Notes under the pieces: model-generated
What the model was told of the DNA's origin: nothing
What the model saw: the letters and a program-made list of their open reading frames with translations, nothing else
The model's database searches: none
Position numbers and translations under genes: made by a program
Source: Catonia carolina
Lineage: Eukaryota > Arthropoda > Insecta > Hemiptera > Achilidae
NCBI GenBank assembly: GCA_035578175.1
Contig: JAQMRL010000003.1
Coordinates: forward strand, 104,582,969-104,646,968
Length of the DNA stretch: 64,000 nt
Direction: 5' to 3'
Shown: positions 55,201 through 63,953 of the stretch, piece after piece
Layout: every line of letters begins with the position of its first letter
Numbering within the stretch: the stretch's first letter is position 1

Positions 55201-56781
55201 AAAACAGAGGAGGTTATTAACTGTAACCCTGAATAAATTAAAAGTAATTTTAGTTCAAATAATACCTATGACGTTTTAAATATCTGGAAAAATGTCAAAA
55301 TACATCACTGATTTTAAAGTCAAGATTTTCTTTGTAGGTCAGGTAGTATTTTTGTTCGTAATAAACTGATTTGTGCATTTTTATTTTATTTTATTCATGT
55401 AAAAGATTTATTTCAATTATTTTAAATGAATATGTCAGGTGTAAATATGTTTAGTTTTAGGAAATGAGATTTATGTATAAGCATTGTATTTTATTACTCA
55501 GCAAAAATAAATACATTATTATTATTATTGTTGTTGTTGTTTAGGTCATCAGCCGAAAGGCTGGTTTGAACCAGTAGAGGTTTTACTAAGTAAAACGAGG
55601 AGTGAGGTGGTTTACCCTGTCTTCCTCACTGAGTAGAAAAGTACACTCATTAGCATGATGGGCCCTCTGAAAAGCACATTTATTTTCCACTCTGCAAACG
55701 ACACTTTCACTTCATTCACCACAGGGTCTGGCTGTATAATGAAATTCATTACTTTCAGAGGAGATAACTCTGATTAGTGTCTTTTATACCTCAGCCTCTT
55801 CTGTTCTTAAATGATTCATTCATTTAATAATTGGCTGACCTTGTGATAAGAAACAGAACTATTTATTTTAGCCCAGCAACTAACAGATTGAGCGTAAATA
55901 ATTTGACACTCCACTTGTCTGTTACGGGCAAATTATTATTATTATTATTGTTATACCTAAAAATTGATAATTTGACTATTACTAAAATGTAAAATAAAAG
56001 AAGTAAACATAATATATATTTAATTACAACATTCTTCTGGTTTTAATATAAATTTAAATACAATTATGTTGTAAATAAAAATAAAATTTTTATTGGCGTA
56101 CGCATTGGCGTAGTTGGTAACATGCTCGCCTCTCATCATGCGCTTGTGGGTTCGAATCCCACTCAGGCACAGCATATTTTCATACGTTACAAAAAATCAT
56201 TTCATTCTCCATTGTATATAGTTACACCCCAACGTCGACGCTAATGATATTTGATGTTGATGCAACGTTAAATAAATGAATTTAAAAAAATAAAATAATA
56301 TGTGAATGATAACTGATCTGGATTTAAAAAATTAATCTCAAATATATATATATATATATGTGTGTGTTAAAATGTGCTTTTACAGTTAATTAAAAATTTA
56401 ACAAACTAATTGATTCTTTTAAATTAGTAGGCAGTTTCAGTAATAATAACTGATTGAATTATCATTTAAAAATTATTGGCTGCTGTTTTTATACTATGCA
56501 TCTACGGTGTGTAACAATTATAAAACCCATTTGAAAGTTTTAAATATAAAACTTTTAAAAGACATTTAAATGAAAAAGTTTATGAATGAGGACTCACCTG
56601 GTAACCATCGTATGTCCATGAAGCCCACTTCATATTGCAACTTTGAATATCAAATGGAAAATATTCAACATCAATATCGCAAGATGATCTATAAATTCCA
56701 TGGCTTAACCAAACTACTTCACCATTAGCACTCACTATTACATTTGTGTTTATTACTGCACTGCTGTACTGTGAATCTGCA
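43035..56781 (-). CDS. nicotinic acetylcholine receptor alpha subunit, C-terminal six coding exons (5' part not found)
   Basis: Exons in gene order: 56781-56598, 53536-53320, 50990-50856, 46160-45976, 44428-44266, 43252-43035. All junctions are GT-AG with matching phases; about 366 residues. Landmarks: Cys-loop [15 protein letters not shown] (13 residues between cysteines); vicinal pair in [14 protein letters not shown], which defines an alpha subunit and binds acetylcholine; TM1 [22 protein letters not shown]2 after [20 protein letters not shown], with the cation-channel GEK motif; TM3 [20 protein letters not shown]; a short cytoplasmic loop; TM4 [19 protein letters not shown]; stop at 43037-43035. 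A ligand-gated cation channel of insect synapses. Subtype is uncertain: the long [18 protein letters not shown] spacing and TM3 suggest a divergent alpha. N-terminal exons are not visible up to 64000. Confidence 0.88.
43253..44265. other. receptor intron
   Basis: AT-rich. GGTTTGATTCCTGG at 43451 and CACCTCCATGATGCAGTGAT at 44042 look like decayed tRNA-derived SINE parts. Confidence 0.35.
44266..44428 (-). CDS. receptor exon: cytoplasmic loop
   Basis: Acceptor TTTAACAG/GAC, donor CCCAG/GTATGT. Encodes [20 protein letters not shown], a hydrophilic stretch, and NNRQETSPG: the variable TM3-TM4 loop, unusually short. Confidence 0.8.
44953..45215 (-). repeat. SINE-like CATCAGCC repeat, second copy (reversed)
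   Basis: Begins TTGTTGTTTAGGTGATCAGCCCAAAGGCTG and shares CACTTCATTCACCACAGGGT with 55530-55935 and 14803-15195. Its outer 100 bases are missing. Confidence 0.7.
45216..45975. other. receptor intron, nothing recognised
   Basis: AT-rich; no features seen. Confidence 0.4.
45976..46160 (-). CDS. receptor exon: TM3
   Basis: Acceptor TATTCAG/GTATG; the split codon A/GT gives S. Encodes [31 protein letters not shown] and [17 protein letters not shown]; donor CCA/GTAAGT. Confidence 0.86.
46209..47089 (+). mobile_element. mariner element in receptor intron, internally deleted
   Basis: Inverted ends TACGAGGTGTGATCAAAAAG and, reversed, TACGAAGTGTGATCAAAAAG, both continuing TAAGGTGACTTTT. TA at each tip. 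881 bp. Confidence 0.88.
46440..47006 (+). pseudogene. mariner transposase with the catalytic middle deleted
   Basis: N-terminal half: a [17 protein letters not shown] block in shifted frames, then [20 protein letters not shown] and [20 protein letters not shown]. Then [20 protein letters not shown] follows directly and the protein jumps to [20 protein letters not shown] and CIVSEGDYF. The segment with the second and third catalytic aspartates is gone. Confidence 0.82.
47133..48248 (+). mobile_element. piggyBac element, internally deleted, TTAA flanks
   Basis: TTAA at 47133-47136 followed by CCCTTAATAGG, and the exact complement CCTATTAAGGG at 48234-48244 followed by TTAA at 48245-48248. TTAA duplication with CCC-starting inverted ends is diagnostic of piggyBac. 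1116 bp; the DDE domain is deleted. Confidence 0.88.
47556..47866 (+). pseudogene. piggyBac transposase: acidic N terminus joined to Cys-rich C terminus
   Basis: First frame (47556-47738) gives [20 protein letters not shown] and a run of acidic residues, like piggyBac N termini. After a frameshift the frame 47671-47865 gives [20 protein letters not shown] and then [13 protein letters not shown], the terminal cysteine-rich domain that binds the element ends. About 400-500 residues of catalytic core are absent between them. Confidence 0.78.
49148..49358 (-). mobile_element. Penelope-like element, 5'-truncated to its 3' UTR
   Basis: Minus strand: from AGTGACTGAAGATGTACCATC to the end ATTAATTCATTATATGAAAT, nearly identical to 11335-11530. 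Inserted inside the TIR element at 48330-49572. Confidence 0.88.
49228..49271 (-). ncRNA. hammerhead ribozyme motif, third copy of the Penelope family
   Basis: Identical in sequence to 11414-11457: stem I TTTACT (49271-49266), CTGATGA, palindromic stem II, GAAA, stem III ACACGTGT, GTA cleavage site, AGTAGA (49233-49228). Sits on the receptor gene's sense strand within an intron. Confidence 0.74.
50090..50400 (-). mobile_element. LINE C-terminal remnant, minus strand
   Basis: Minus-strand pieces: [20 protein letters not shown] near 50390-50330, then a LWLEHMRK block near 50260 and a GKVDGL block near 50200. Decayed RTE-like C terminus. Confidence 0.55.
50401..50855. other. receptor intron, nothing recognised
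   Basis: AT-rich; no features seen. Confidence 0.4.
50856..50990 (-). CDS. receptor exon: TM2 pore helix
   Basis: Acceptor TTTTCAG/CAC, donor AATAA/GTATGT. Encodes [20 protein letters not shown], then [11 protein letters not shown] and [13 protein letters not shown]. Glutamate and lysine before TM2 mark a cation-selective channel. Confidence 0.88.
51600..52090 (+). mobile_element. jockey-clade LINE remnant
   Basis: Plus-strand pieces in order: [20 protein letters not shown] (51637), DKVKYL-like [15 protein letters not shown] near 51727 in a shifted frame, [20 protein letters not shown] then [10 protein letters not shown] near 51930-52020, and [12 protein letters not shown]. Same clade as 390-695. 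Many stops. Confidence 0.65.
52150..53093 (+). mobile_element. Tc1/mariner-like element with long imperfect TIRs and a nested SINE
   Basis: Ends share AAAGGTTGCATTCATTTT and then AAAAAATTAC in inverted orientation, with pairing extending about 80-100 bp (ACTGGAGATAAAGT versus ACTGAAGATAAAGT). Coding remnant at 52740-52960: [19 protein letters not shown] then YDNELLLL and [20 protein letters not shown], matching the C terminus of the DUF4817-type insect transposases. The N-terminal part is replaced by the SINE. Confidence 0.7.
52289..52620 (-). repeat. tRNA-derived SINE, full copy, minus strand
   Basis: Minus strand: head with A-box-like TTGGTCTAGAGGTAAAGCC, B box AAAGGTTCCTGGTTCTAATCC, body, and a poly-A tail (T run at 52289). 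About 330 bp. Shares body with 3263-3540. Inserted in the Tc1-like element. Confidence 0.75.
53320..53536 (-). CDS. receptor exon: vicinal cysteines and TM1
   Basis: Acceptor TTATTTTTCAG/TTAG, donor CATAG/GTAGGT. Encodes [40 protein letters not shown], then [20 protein letters not shown]. The CC pair marks it as an alpha subunit. Confidence 0.9.
53571..54543 (-). mobile_element. HINE-like element, copy C, next to a receptor splice acceptor
   Basis: Minus strand: starts TTTACTTTCTCTTACCC at 54543 and ends GGCAAAAGAAAGT then hairpin GTGTGA-GATTT-TCACAC then CAGATTTTT at 53571. The 3' end is 34 bases before the acceptor AG of the TM1 exon. Carries the expanded CA/CG tract 54327-54407. Confidence 0.75.
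54327..54407. repeat. CA/CG dinucleotide repeat inside HINE copy C
   Basis: Runs of CA broken by two CG blocks; Z-DNA-prone. Same internal position as the repeats in copies A, B and D. Confidence 0.9.
54580..54770 (+). repeat. degenerate tRNA-derived SINE
   Basis: CACCTCCATGGCGCAGAGGTAAGAGTG is A-box-like; the B box is lost (ATAGATTAAATTTTTGAC). The body GAACCACTTGTTGCTAATAATCAAG resembles the SINE at 4109-4285 (CAGTAGTTGCTAATGACCAAG). Confidence 0.45.
54771..55529. other. receptor intron, nothing recognised
   Basis: AT-rich; no features seen. Confidence 0.4.
55530..55935 (-). repeat. SINE-like CATCAGCC repeat, third copy (reversed, longest)
   Basis: Starts with an ATT/GTT tail, GTTTAGGTCATCAGCCGAAA, GGCTGG, and runs to CACTTGTCTGTTACGGGC. 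Full-length match to 14803-15195. Ends in another ATT microsatellite. Confidence 0.75.
56090..56296 (+). repeat. tRNA-derived SINE
   Basis: A box GCATTGGCGTAGTTGGTAAC, B box GTGGGTTCGAATCCCAC with a perfect T-stem, then a body and an A-rich tail (ATGAATTTAAAAAAATAAAA). The head resembles a tRNA most closely of all SINEs here, but the acceptor stem does not close and there is a body, so it is a SINE. Confidence 0.7.
56340..56362. repeat. AT/GT microsatellite
   Basis: Tandem AT then GT units. Confidence 0.8.
56598..56781 (-). CDS. receptor exon: Cys-loop region
   Basis: Acceptor GATTTCAG/TGCA, donor CAG/GTGAGT. Encodes [40 protein letters not shown] and [21 protein letters not shown]. First base completes a codon from a missing upstream exon. 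Confidence 0.9.
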
Positions 56782-58220
56782 CTGAAATCAAAACATTTAA
56801 ACACAATTATTAGTTTATCGTTTTCCACCATTTTTTTCAAATTCCTACATAGGAGTATTGTGTTATGAAATTCACTATCCAAAAGTATCTCTCATTACCC
56901 ATTAATGTCACAATGAATTGTGTTTAATTCATTTTTATTAGATTTTAAAATGATAGTAGCTATAAATTTTGGGTTACAAACTTCAAAGGGGTTAGTTATA
57001 TTATTGTAGTTATTAATATAAATTTTATAAATATGGTAATAATAAAGTTAATATTAAGAAAAAACAAACTTTGTCATATGTATTCAAAAGTATCCCAAGA
57101 TACCGTTAGGTTAATATCAGAAGAAAGATAAGATGTAGAAAATCAAATTCTAACAATAGTTCCGACCAAACAGTGGACAGAAACGAATATCACACAAATA
57201 AAATGTTAATAAATGTTCCAAGAAAAAAATGAAATTTGCATTTCAGTGTGAAAAAATAACAAATTGGTTGAACTGAATGGGTGGAAACGAAAAAGTAAAA
57301 GACACTTTACTAATTTTTGACAAAGATTCTGAAAATGAGGTCACTGAACTAGTACAGCATATACTTGAATAAAGGGTGTAGTCTACCTTCAAAAAAATTC
57401 TATAGTTTTGGTAATTATTAATGTTCCTTTAAATGTTGAAATTCTTTCAATTAAATCCTAAATAAAAATTATTTCAAACATTTACCATCATTCCCTAAAA
57501 TCAAGGTTGGAGGTTGAAAATTAGTTTCAGAAAATATATTATGGCTTCAGATCAGCCGTGCATGTAATAATTGACAGAAAATTTTAATCCAAAGCACTGA
57601 GTATGCTGTAGAGTTACCTTTTTACATATTCGATTGTTCCTCTTCCAAAATGTTTCTAAACATTTTAATTCACAATAAAATTAAAAAATGTTAAAATAGT
57701 TCTAAACACAGTTCTATTACCTTTATCATACAAAGGGTTGTAGAGAAAAAAATTCTGAGTAATTTATAAAACAAATGTTGGAATTTTTTATATTTATTTT
57801 TATTTTTGAGGTTTTGGAAATTGGTTGACCTACCGGTAAAAAGTTATGATTTCTGAAACGTGGTAATGTAAATAATTTTTTAATGTGCAATTAAAGATTA
57901 AAATGTTGAAATTTTTACAAAATAAATATTGACTTTTTTGACATTGTATTCATTTATTGATGTGAAAATGTAAGTTACGTGTAAATAAATGTACCATTTT
58001 GTTCAGAATAATTATATTTGTTCTAAAAAATATTTTGTGAAGGCAGATTCTCCCCTTAATACACCGATTTGAACATTTTTGGTATTTTTTACGATAACGA
58101 ATCAAAACTTGGGTTCAGCTAGACATTTCTATTTCCTACACCTAAAAGTTTATAAAAATCCCAAACAGATAAATAAATACATTTTAGTGTAACATGTTTC
58201 AACTTATGAATATTATATAT
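56782..58220. other. receptor intron or 5' region, nothing recognised
   Basis: The preceding receptor exon (expected WxPDxxLYN-type sequence) was looked for on the minus strand here and not found. Confidence 0.4.
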
Positions 58221-58221
58221 T

Positions 58222-59005
58222 TTTTTTCATAAGAGGAATCCGAATTTACCGGTACCCAGGTAGGTCTTAACCTGGGGTATGTGGAGCTCTGCCGAAGGCA
58301 ACTAACTACCAAAACCTTTCAGTTCCTTTTATCCCATCTCGACTTGCCACTGGATCACCGTTAGGGATAACTTCAAAACAAGCCGGAGGCTCTTTATTAA
58401 CTGGATAACGTTATTTCAGCGATTTCTCTTATCCCCCATTTATCCTCTTTTTTGAGTGAATTTTTTGGGACGCAGCTGGGCCTATCTGCTCTTCATCACT
58501 TTCTGGATGAATTCCTCAATGGCTTTCTAGCTTTCTTCTTCTGCAATCATAAAATCACAGAGATTTTCTAGAGAAATCGGCGATCCAAGCTTGGACCCTA
58601 GAACCTTCTTCTCTCGTATTCATCTTCTGCAGTTGAAAATTGCATGTACTGCGTTGTCCTCCTCCACCTCACAATCCAGACAGCTAGCTTCATCTGATCG
58701 CTCGAACTGGTGGAGATACACCCGAAAGCAACCATGCCCCGTCAATGTGTGTGTAAGGTAATAACCAACTTCGCCATACCCCCTACTCAACCATATTTTT
58801 TAGATACAGAATTAATCTATGTGTCCATGAATCGGACACCTCTTCATCCCATCTCTTTTGCCTCCTCCTGAGAAGTCTATATCTGGCCCCTCTCTTTATC
58901 TGACCCATTGTAGTCTCTCCAGCTTTCAGTCTCTCGGATATCTCACTTCTTTTCCAGGCTAGCAAATCTGTCGGGGGTATGCCTGCTACCACCATTACTG
59001 CCCCG
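58222..59005 (-). mobile_element. R1-clade LINE, C-terminal part and 3' UTR
   Basis: Minus strand: VVAGIPPTDLLAWKRSEISE (58992-58930), GARYRLLRRRQKRWDEEVSD, then YLTHTLTGHGCFRVYLHQFE and a zinc knuckle SCLDCEVEEDNAVHAIFNC (CX2C...HX4C) near 58685-58625. That order is typical of R1/LOA-type elements after the RT. 3' UTR runs to an A-rich end near 58222. 5'-truncated, with a frameshift around 58780. Confidence 0.78.
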
Positions 59006-59748
59006 CTGAAAAAATTTAGAGCAACATTATGGATATTGTTCTAAATTTTGAGTGAGATGTTTTTCTATTATTTTAGATTATAGCTCCTTAATAAAATAAT
59101 TTGTGAATAATATGCAAATGGGTATGTGTAATACAATGTGATAAGTAAAACCTGTAGTATTATGGTAAATAGTTAATGGTTTTGTTAACGACACAATCCG
59201 GACATCAGTAAATTGTCTGTATGTTCTAGAACAATTGTACTTTGTTGACAATGTACGTACACAATACATTATGACATGGTGTTTCGTTTGGTTGTAATCA
59301 AAGTAAATATGTTACTTTGTTTCCCCAACAATGTATTCAATATGACTCAAACCAAATTTATTTTTTGGTATTCAATATATATAATTATAATTATAATATT
59401 CTGCACACAATATCAGCATGTCAAATTGTGAGAAAGTAGCATTTTGCTGATATGCATTAGTATATAGATGTATTATTATTTAAATACATATGCTCACATA
59501 TTATTTTAACATTACCTCATTTTGGTCATATCAATACTATTCATGTTTGAAAAACAATTAAAATGAAGAGTTCTTATCAAACTGACAATGTGGCCATTAT
59601 TATATTGGGAAAGTTTTGTTCATATGTCGAGCTGATGGTAAAGATACTTCCAAATATATTTTCCTGAATTTTAAGATGTATGAATAAGAAATTTTGTTAA
59701 CTATATTCTGCATAAATAATAATTGCTAATGGATTGTTTTATCCATTG
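59006..59748. other. AT-rich spacer, nothing recognised
   Basis: No features seen. Confidence 0.4.
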
Positions 59749-60656
59749 TTTACTTTCTCTTGAGTATAGGAATAGATAGGAAGGAAAATATTGTTTTCAT
59801 GTCAATTTTTCGAAATCGAGTTTTCACCGGATGTACTCGTTTTCAGACCCCCTTAACCAAAAAAAAAAATGTTTTTAGTGATTGGTCTGGGCGTGTGTGA
59901 ACAGAATATATCAAGAACGGAACATTGTAAGAACTTGAAACGTAAGTTAGATACTACTTGAGGACCCGACACAAATATTTTCATCAAAATCGGTCAACCG
60001 GAAGTAGTATTTATTCGTGTCATTTTTCACTTTTTTGCGAGTTTTTCAAAAACGGCTCCTACGATTTTTTTAAAAATCGCCTCATTTACTACATTTTTAT
60101 GCGCTACAAGATAGGGTAGGCGCCATGTCTGCTCAAATTATTGATGAAGCTGTTTTCTCGTAACAAAATTGTGTTTTTAAGATTGCAACTTTAATATGCA
60201 TTTTAGCGCAAAAATGTATATAATAAAAGTTGTAGAGAATTTAAAATTCTACAATTTTTATTTCTAACGTGTTTTTGTATAACGCTTAGTTTAGTGGTAA
60301 TTAGCGATTTTCTGTTCTTGTTTTTCAGGAAAATGTGTAAAAAAGTCGAATTTTTAAAGATTTCAGCCTAGTATGCATTTTACGACAGATGTGTTTATAA
60401 TCAAATTTATAGGAAATTAAAAAAAGATCCACAACTTCCATTTACAGCATTTTTCTCTACAGAGCCTAGTTTAGCGTGAAAGAGTGATTTTCCGTATTTT
60501 TAAGCTGAACTGAGGTTGATTTTCACTTTACGTCTTCACTCATGATTAAAATAAAATTATGTATTTGAGGTTAGTTTTTTTGTTTATTTCTAATGTTACG
60601 TTATATTGTGAATTATTAGCATTGCCAAGTGAGTGTTTCACACCAGATTTTTTTTT
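59749..60656 (+). mobile_element. HINE-like element, copy E
   Basis: Plus strand: starts TTTACTTTCTCTTGAG, ends GCATTGCCAA then hairpin GTGA-GTGTT-TCAC then CAGATTTTTTTTTATCC. The 3' subterminal repeat is partly deleted. No CA expansion (GGGCGTGTGTGAACAG). Confidence 0.72.
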
Positions 60657-60990
60657 ATCCGAGGCAGCGAGAAAAACTCATGTTCACTTCACTCCCTCAC
60701 GATGGGGGAAGCAGTGTTGTACTCAATTGAGGCGTCCTCGTCCAGCCCCAAGGAGGCCGCAACCGCCTACCAACCAAAAACCCGCCGTCTGGCCACTTGA
60801 TTCGACATCAGCAAATAACCCTCCACCTACCTCGGAACTGTTTATATTATACTACAAGGGTGGTTTTATCCATTTACTAATCTGTATCTATACTAATAGA
60901 GCTTGTCTGACAGCTTTAGTTGGTTGCACGAACAGTGGGGGGATAGTCTATTAACCTATTTATCAGAGTCCCAAAAAGACTACCTAATAT
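60657..60990. other. GC-rich 334-bp segment between two opposed HINE-like copies
   Basis: Distinctly GC-rich (CCGCAACCGCCTACC, AAACCCGCCGTCTGGCC). The frame 60559-60954 includes PRPAPRRPQPPTNQKPAVW, but I recognise no domain. Flanked by the 3' ends of copies E and D. Confidence 0.4.
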
Positions 60991-61900
60991 AAAAATCTGA
61001 TGTGAAACACTCACACACCTTTCTCTTGCCAATGCAAATAATTAACAATATAATTTAACATTAGTAATAAAACATTAGAGATAAACAATAAAATTAATCT
61101 CAAGAAACGTAACCTAATTTTAATCATGAGTGAATGATGCAAAATGAAAATCAACTTCAGTTTGTCTTAAAAATACGGTAAAATCACTCTTTCATGCGGA
61201 ACTAGGTTCTGTAGAGTAAAATGCTCTAAATAAAAGTTGTAGATCTTTTAACTTCCTATAAATTTGATTATATACACTTTTGTCTTGAAATCCATACTAA
61301 TGCTGAAATATTAAAAAAATCGATATTTTTACAGATTTTCATGAAAAAAAAGAACATAAAATCACTAATTACCGCAAAACTAAGGGTTATAAAAAAGTGT
61401 TTGAAATAATAGAATTTTAAATTCTCTACAACTTTTATTATACATTTTTGCGCTATATTGGATATTAAACCTGCAATCTTAAAAAAACCAATTTTTTACG
61501 TGAAAACAGCCTCCCCAAGAATCTCAGCAGACATGGCGCCTACCCTATATTGTACAGCATAACAAATGTAGTAAATGAGACGATTTAAAAAAAATGTAGG
61601 AGCCGTTTATGAGGAAATTGCAAAGAAGTGAAAAATAACACGAATAAACTACTACTTCCAGTTGACCGATTTTGATGAAAATGTTCGTGTCGGGTCCGGT
61701 TGTAGTATCTAACTTAAGTTTCAAGTTTCAAGTTCGTATGATGTTCCGTTTTTGAGATATTCTGTTCACACGCGCGCACACACACACACACATGCACACA
61801 CGCGCGCGCGCACACACACACACATACACATACACACGCATACACACACACACACACACACACACTCACAAACACACACACACACACACACGCACACGCG

Positions 61901-61944
<44 letters not shown>
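60991..61944 (-). mobile_element. HINE-like element, copy D, 5'-truncated at its microsatellite
   Basis: Minus strand end: GGCAAGAGAAAGGTG, hairpin TGTGA-GTGTT-TCACA, TCAGATTTTT at 60991. The body matches copies A and B up to the CA tract, after which the 5' part is absent. Confidence 0.72.
61768..61944. repeat. long CA/CG dinucleotide repeat
   Basis: About 177 bases of CA with CG blocks and single-base interruptions; forms the right limit of HINE copy D. Opposite-strand frames here are artefacts of the repeat. Confidence 0.92.
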
Positions 61945-61945
<1 letters not shown>

Positions 61946-62174
61946 TACATTGTGTTTAATACAACACTACGTGTTGTAGTACAGTACTAACTCACACAAC
62001 TTCGTCTTTTTTATTTATTTTTCATGCTCTGCTGATAGAGCTGGCGCTTAACAATTTTTATTAATTTTTTTAGTTCCCAATTAAGAATTTGCCTGCCGGA
62101 CGAAGTCAATGGTGGTACAAGTCTATACCTTTATAGCTTTTTGTACACTTATTAAAGTTTAAAAATACAAAGTG

Positions 62175-62580
62175 TACAGTTACAGTATGTTCTGTACTGT
62201 TAAATCATTAAGACATCGAGCTAAAAATCGCTTGCACATTAGCCTACTGTATATATTTTATGAGTCATTGCTGGACAGCATCATGGTGTACTTAGAGCAG
62301 CAGCCCGACACTACACCGACTGAATTTATTAAGATAGTAATACGACTACGCTATCGTGCTGTCTTTAAACTCCATATAAAAGTAAAGTAAAGAAAAATAA
62401 ATAATTTCTTAAAAACGAAAACCTTATCACTGATAAACATTTGTAGTGTATTTCTGTCTAAAGAAGTATAAATAAATGGTAAGTTTTCTCATTGCATCTC
62501 ATATTTATTGATTTTGTTCCCAGTTTTTCCGGATTTTCAATCTTCCGGATTGATTTCGGTCACAATTGGTCCGGATAAAT
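62175..62580 (+). mobile_element. pogo/Tigger-like element, transposase C terminus and right end
   Basis: Frame 62172-62390 contains LLDSIMVYLEQQPDTTPTEF, IRLRYRAVFKLHIKVK, then after a stop KINNFLKNENL: the EQQ...TP.EL..L...RD.A and FL.. tail of CENP-B-like pogo transposases. Then TTTTTCCGGATTTTCAATCT and TTGGTCCGGATAAATGAAGA resemble the GGATAA-type ends of pogo elements. Confidence 0.55.
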
Positions 62581-63440
62581 GAAGAAGTAATGTATTTTTA
62601 TTATTATTTCTCCATCATGATTGACCCATAACATCATAAAACATAGAGGTTAAAAATCACGTGCAAAATTTCAATCGATTGAAACATTTATTTACCTATA
62701 CATAAAACTGAGAAATAATTAGTAGTTGACTATTTTACTGAGCACCACTTTTTCCTTTTAACACGTTTGAATGGTTTCGAAATAATTAATAGTAATAACA
62801 ATGAACCAGAGTAACATTTGTAATAATGTAAATCATTGTACGTCTAACAGAGCAGTCAGTATTCCTCCAAATTGTAATCCATTAACATTGTTCTGAGTGA
62901 AGGACTTTGGTAATTGTATTGTTGTAACTGTTCACCAATTTCACCGATACAACTTAAGCCCTAATCAAATGTACCATAACATGTTGATTTGTTGTTTAAC
63001 TATAATTTCGTTGAATGGAGCGTGTCAGGTAATGCGTAACATAGTTAATGCATAAAACACCGCTTCACTGATTATTATGTTCATTCACAATTGTAAATTA
63101 ATTGTTAATAAAAAATTCCTTAATGTTTTTATTAATTATATTCTAAAAAGTTATATTTCATGCTAACTTAATTTTAGCACCTGAGAATACTTTCTAGGAT
63201 AAAGAGTGTGATGAACTGGTGGTCTACAAAATTCCGTACTGTGACGGTTATTTATTTTGGTATGGGGTTATTAATAAATGATAAAACTTCCTTTTAAAAT
63301 TATAACTGTTTATTAACGAATTATTAAATTACAATAAATGATTACTGTTAAAACTTTTAGTAAATTACAACTTAACTACTTCGACTCATTTGATTACGAA
63401 ATGTTTATTAAGACTTAAATATTGACGTAACTAAAAAATA
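62581..63440. other. AT-rich spacer, nothing recognised
   Basis: No features seen. Confidence 0.4.
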
Positions 63441-63447
63441 TAGCCAT

Positions 63448-63640
63448 TCTTCTTCTTCTTCTTCTTCTAACCAAGGATTAGGCCGCAGCCTGTTCCGAGC
63501 TCACAAACTGTATCATCTATCTTCATCTTCTCCTAGGTCTACCGACATCCCTTTTCCTTTCTGGAGCATTGTGCCTGTTTAGGTATCCTGCGATCCGACA
63601 TCCTTGCCATGTGCTGTCTCCAACTTTGGCGATATAGCAA
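63448..63640 (-). mobile_element. LINE 3' end with GAA-repeat tail, minus strand
   Basis: Minus strand: GDSTWQGCRIAGYLNRHNAP then ERKRDVGRPRRR near 63625-63535, a shifted DDTVCELGTGCGLILG block, and a (GAA)n tail (TTC repeat at 63450-63467). GRPRRRW near the end is typical of RTE-like C termini. The tail matches the TTCTTCTTCTCGCAATCAAGG end at 41850. Confidence 0.55.
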
Positions 63641-63953
63641 TTTACAATAAAATATATCAATAATTGGTTACTTACAAGTCGTATACTGATTTTATCATTT
63701 AAAATTTTGCCGTCACTTACGACTTCCAAAAAAGTCGAATCAGTTCCTACAGCTGATACACACTCTACTTTCGATTCACTACACAGCCTCTTTTACGTAC
63801 TGACTTCTTTACTTCATATTGATCAACTGCCTACTAACCACAGCGGGTCAATTTCTAAAAACGGGTCAGAGTTTCGAGAACAATAAAGAATGGGACAGAT
63901 AAATAAATACAAAACACAATTCTGGATAAGCCAGAGACAAATATTAACCCTTC
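63641..63953. other. end of window, unassigned
   Basis: A minus-strand open stretch around 63745-63672 (EVVSDGKILNDKISIRL) ends at a GTAAGT donor-like site. It could be an exon of something to the right; I do not recognise it. Confidence 0.3.

Noticed and set aside
56100..56170. Apparent tRNA gene
   Set aside because: Good A and B boxes and T-stem, but the acceptor stem does not close and a SINE body and A-rich tail follow.
61714..61979. Cys/Val- and His/Thr-rich open frames on both strands
   Set aside because: They are translations of the CA/CG dinucleotide repeat, not proteins.
63672..63800. Possible minus-strand exon ending at a GTAAGT site
   Set aside because: Too short and without recognisable motif; listed only as unassigned.
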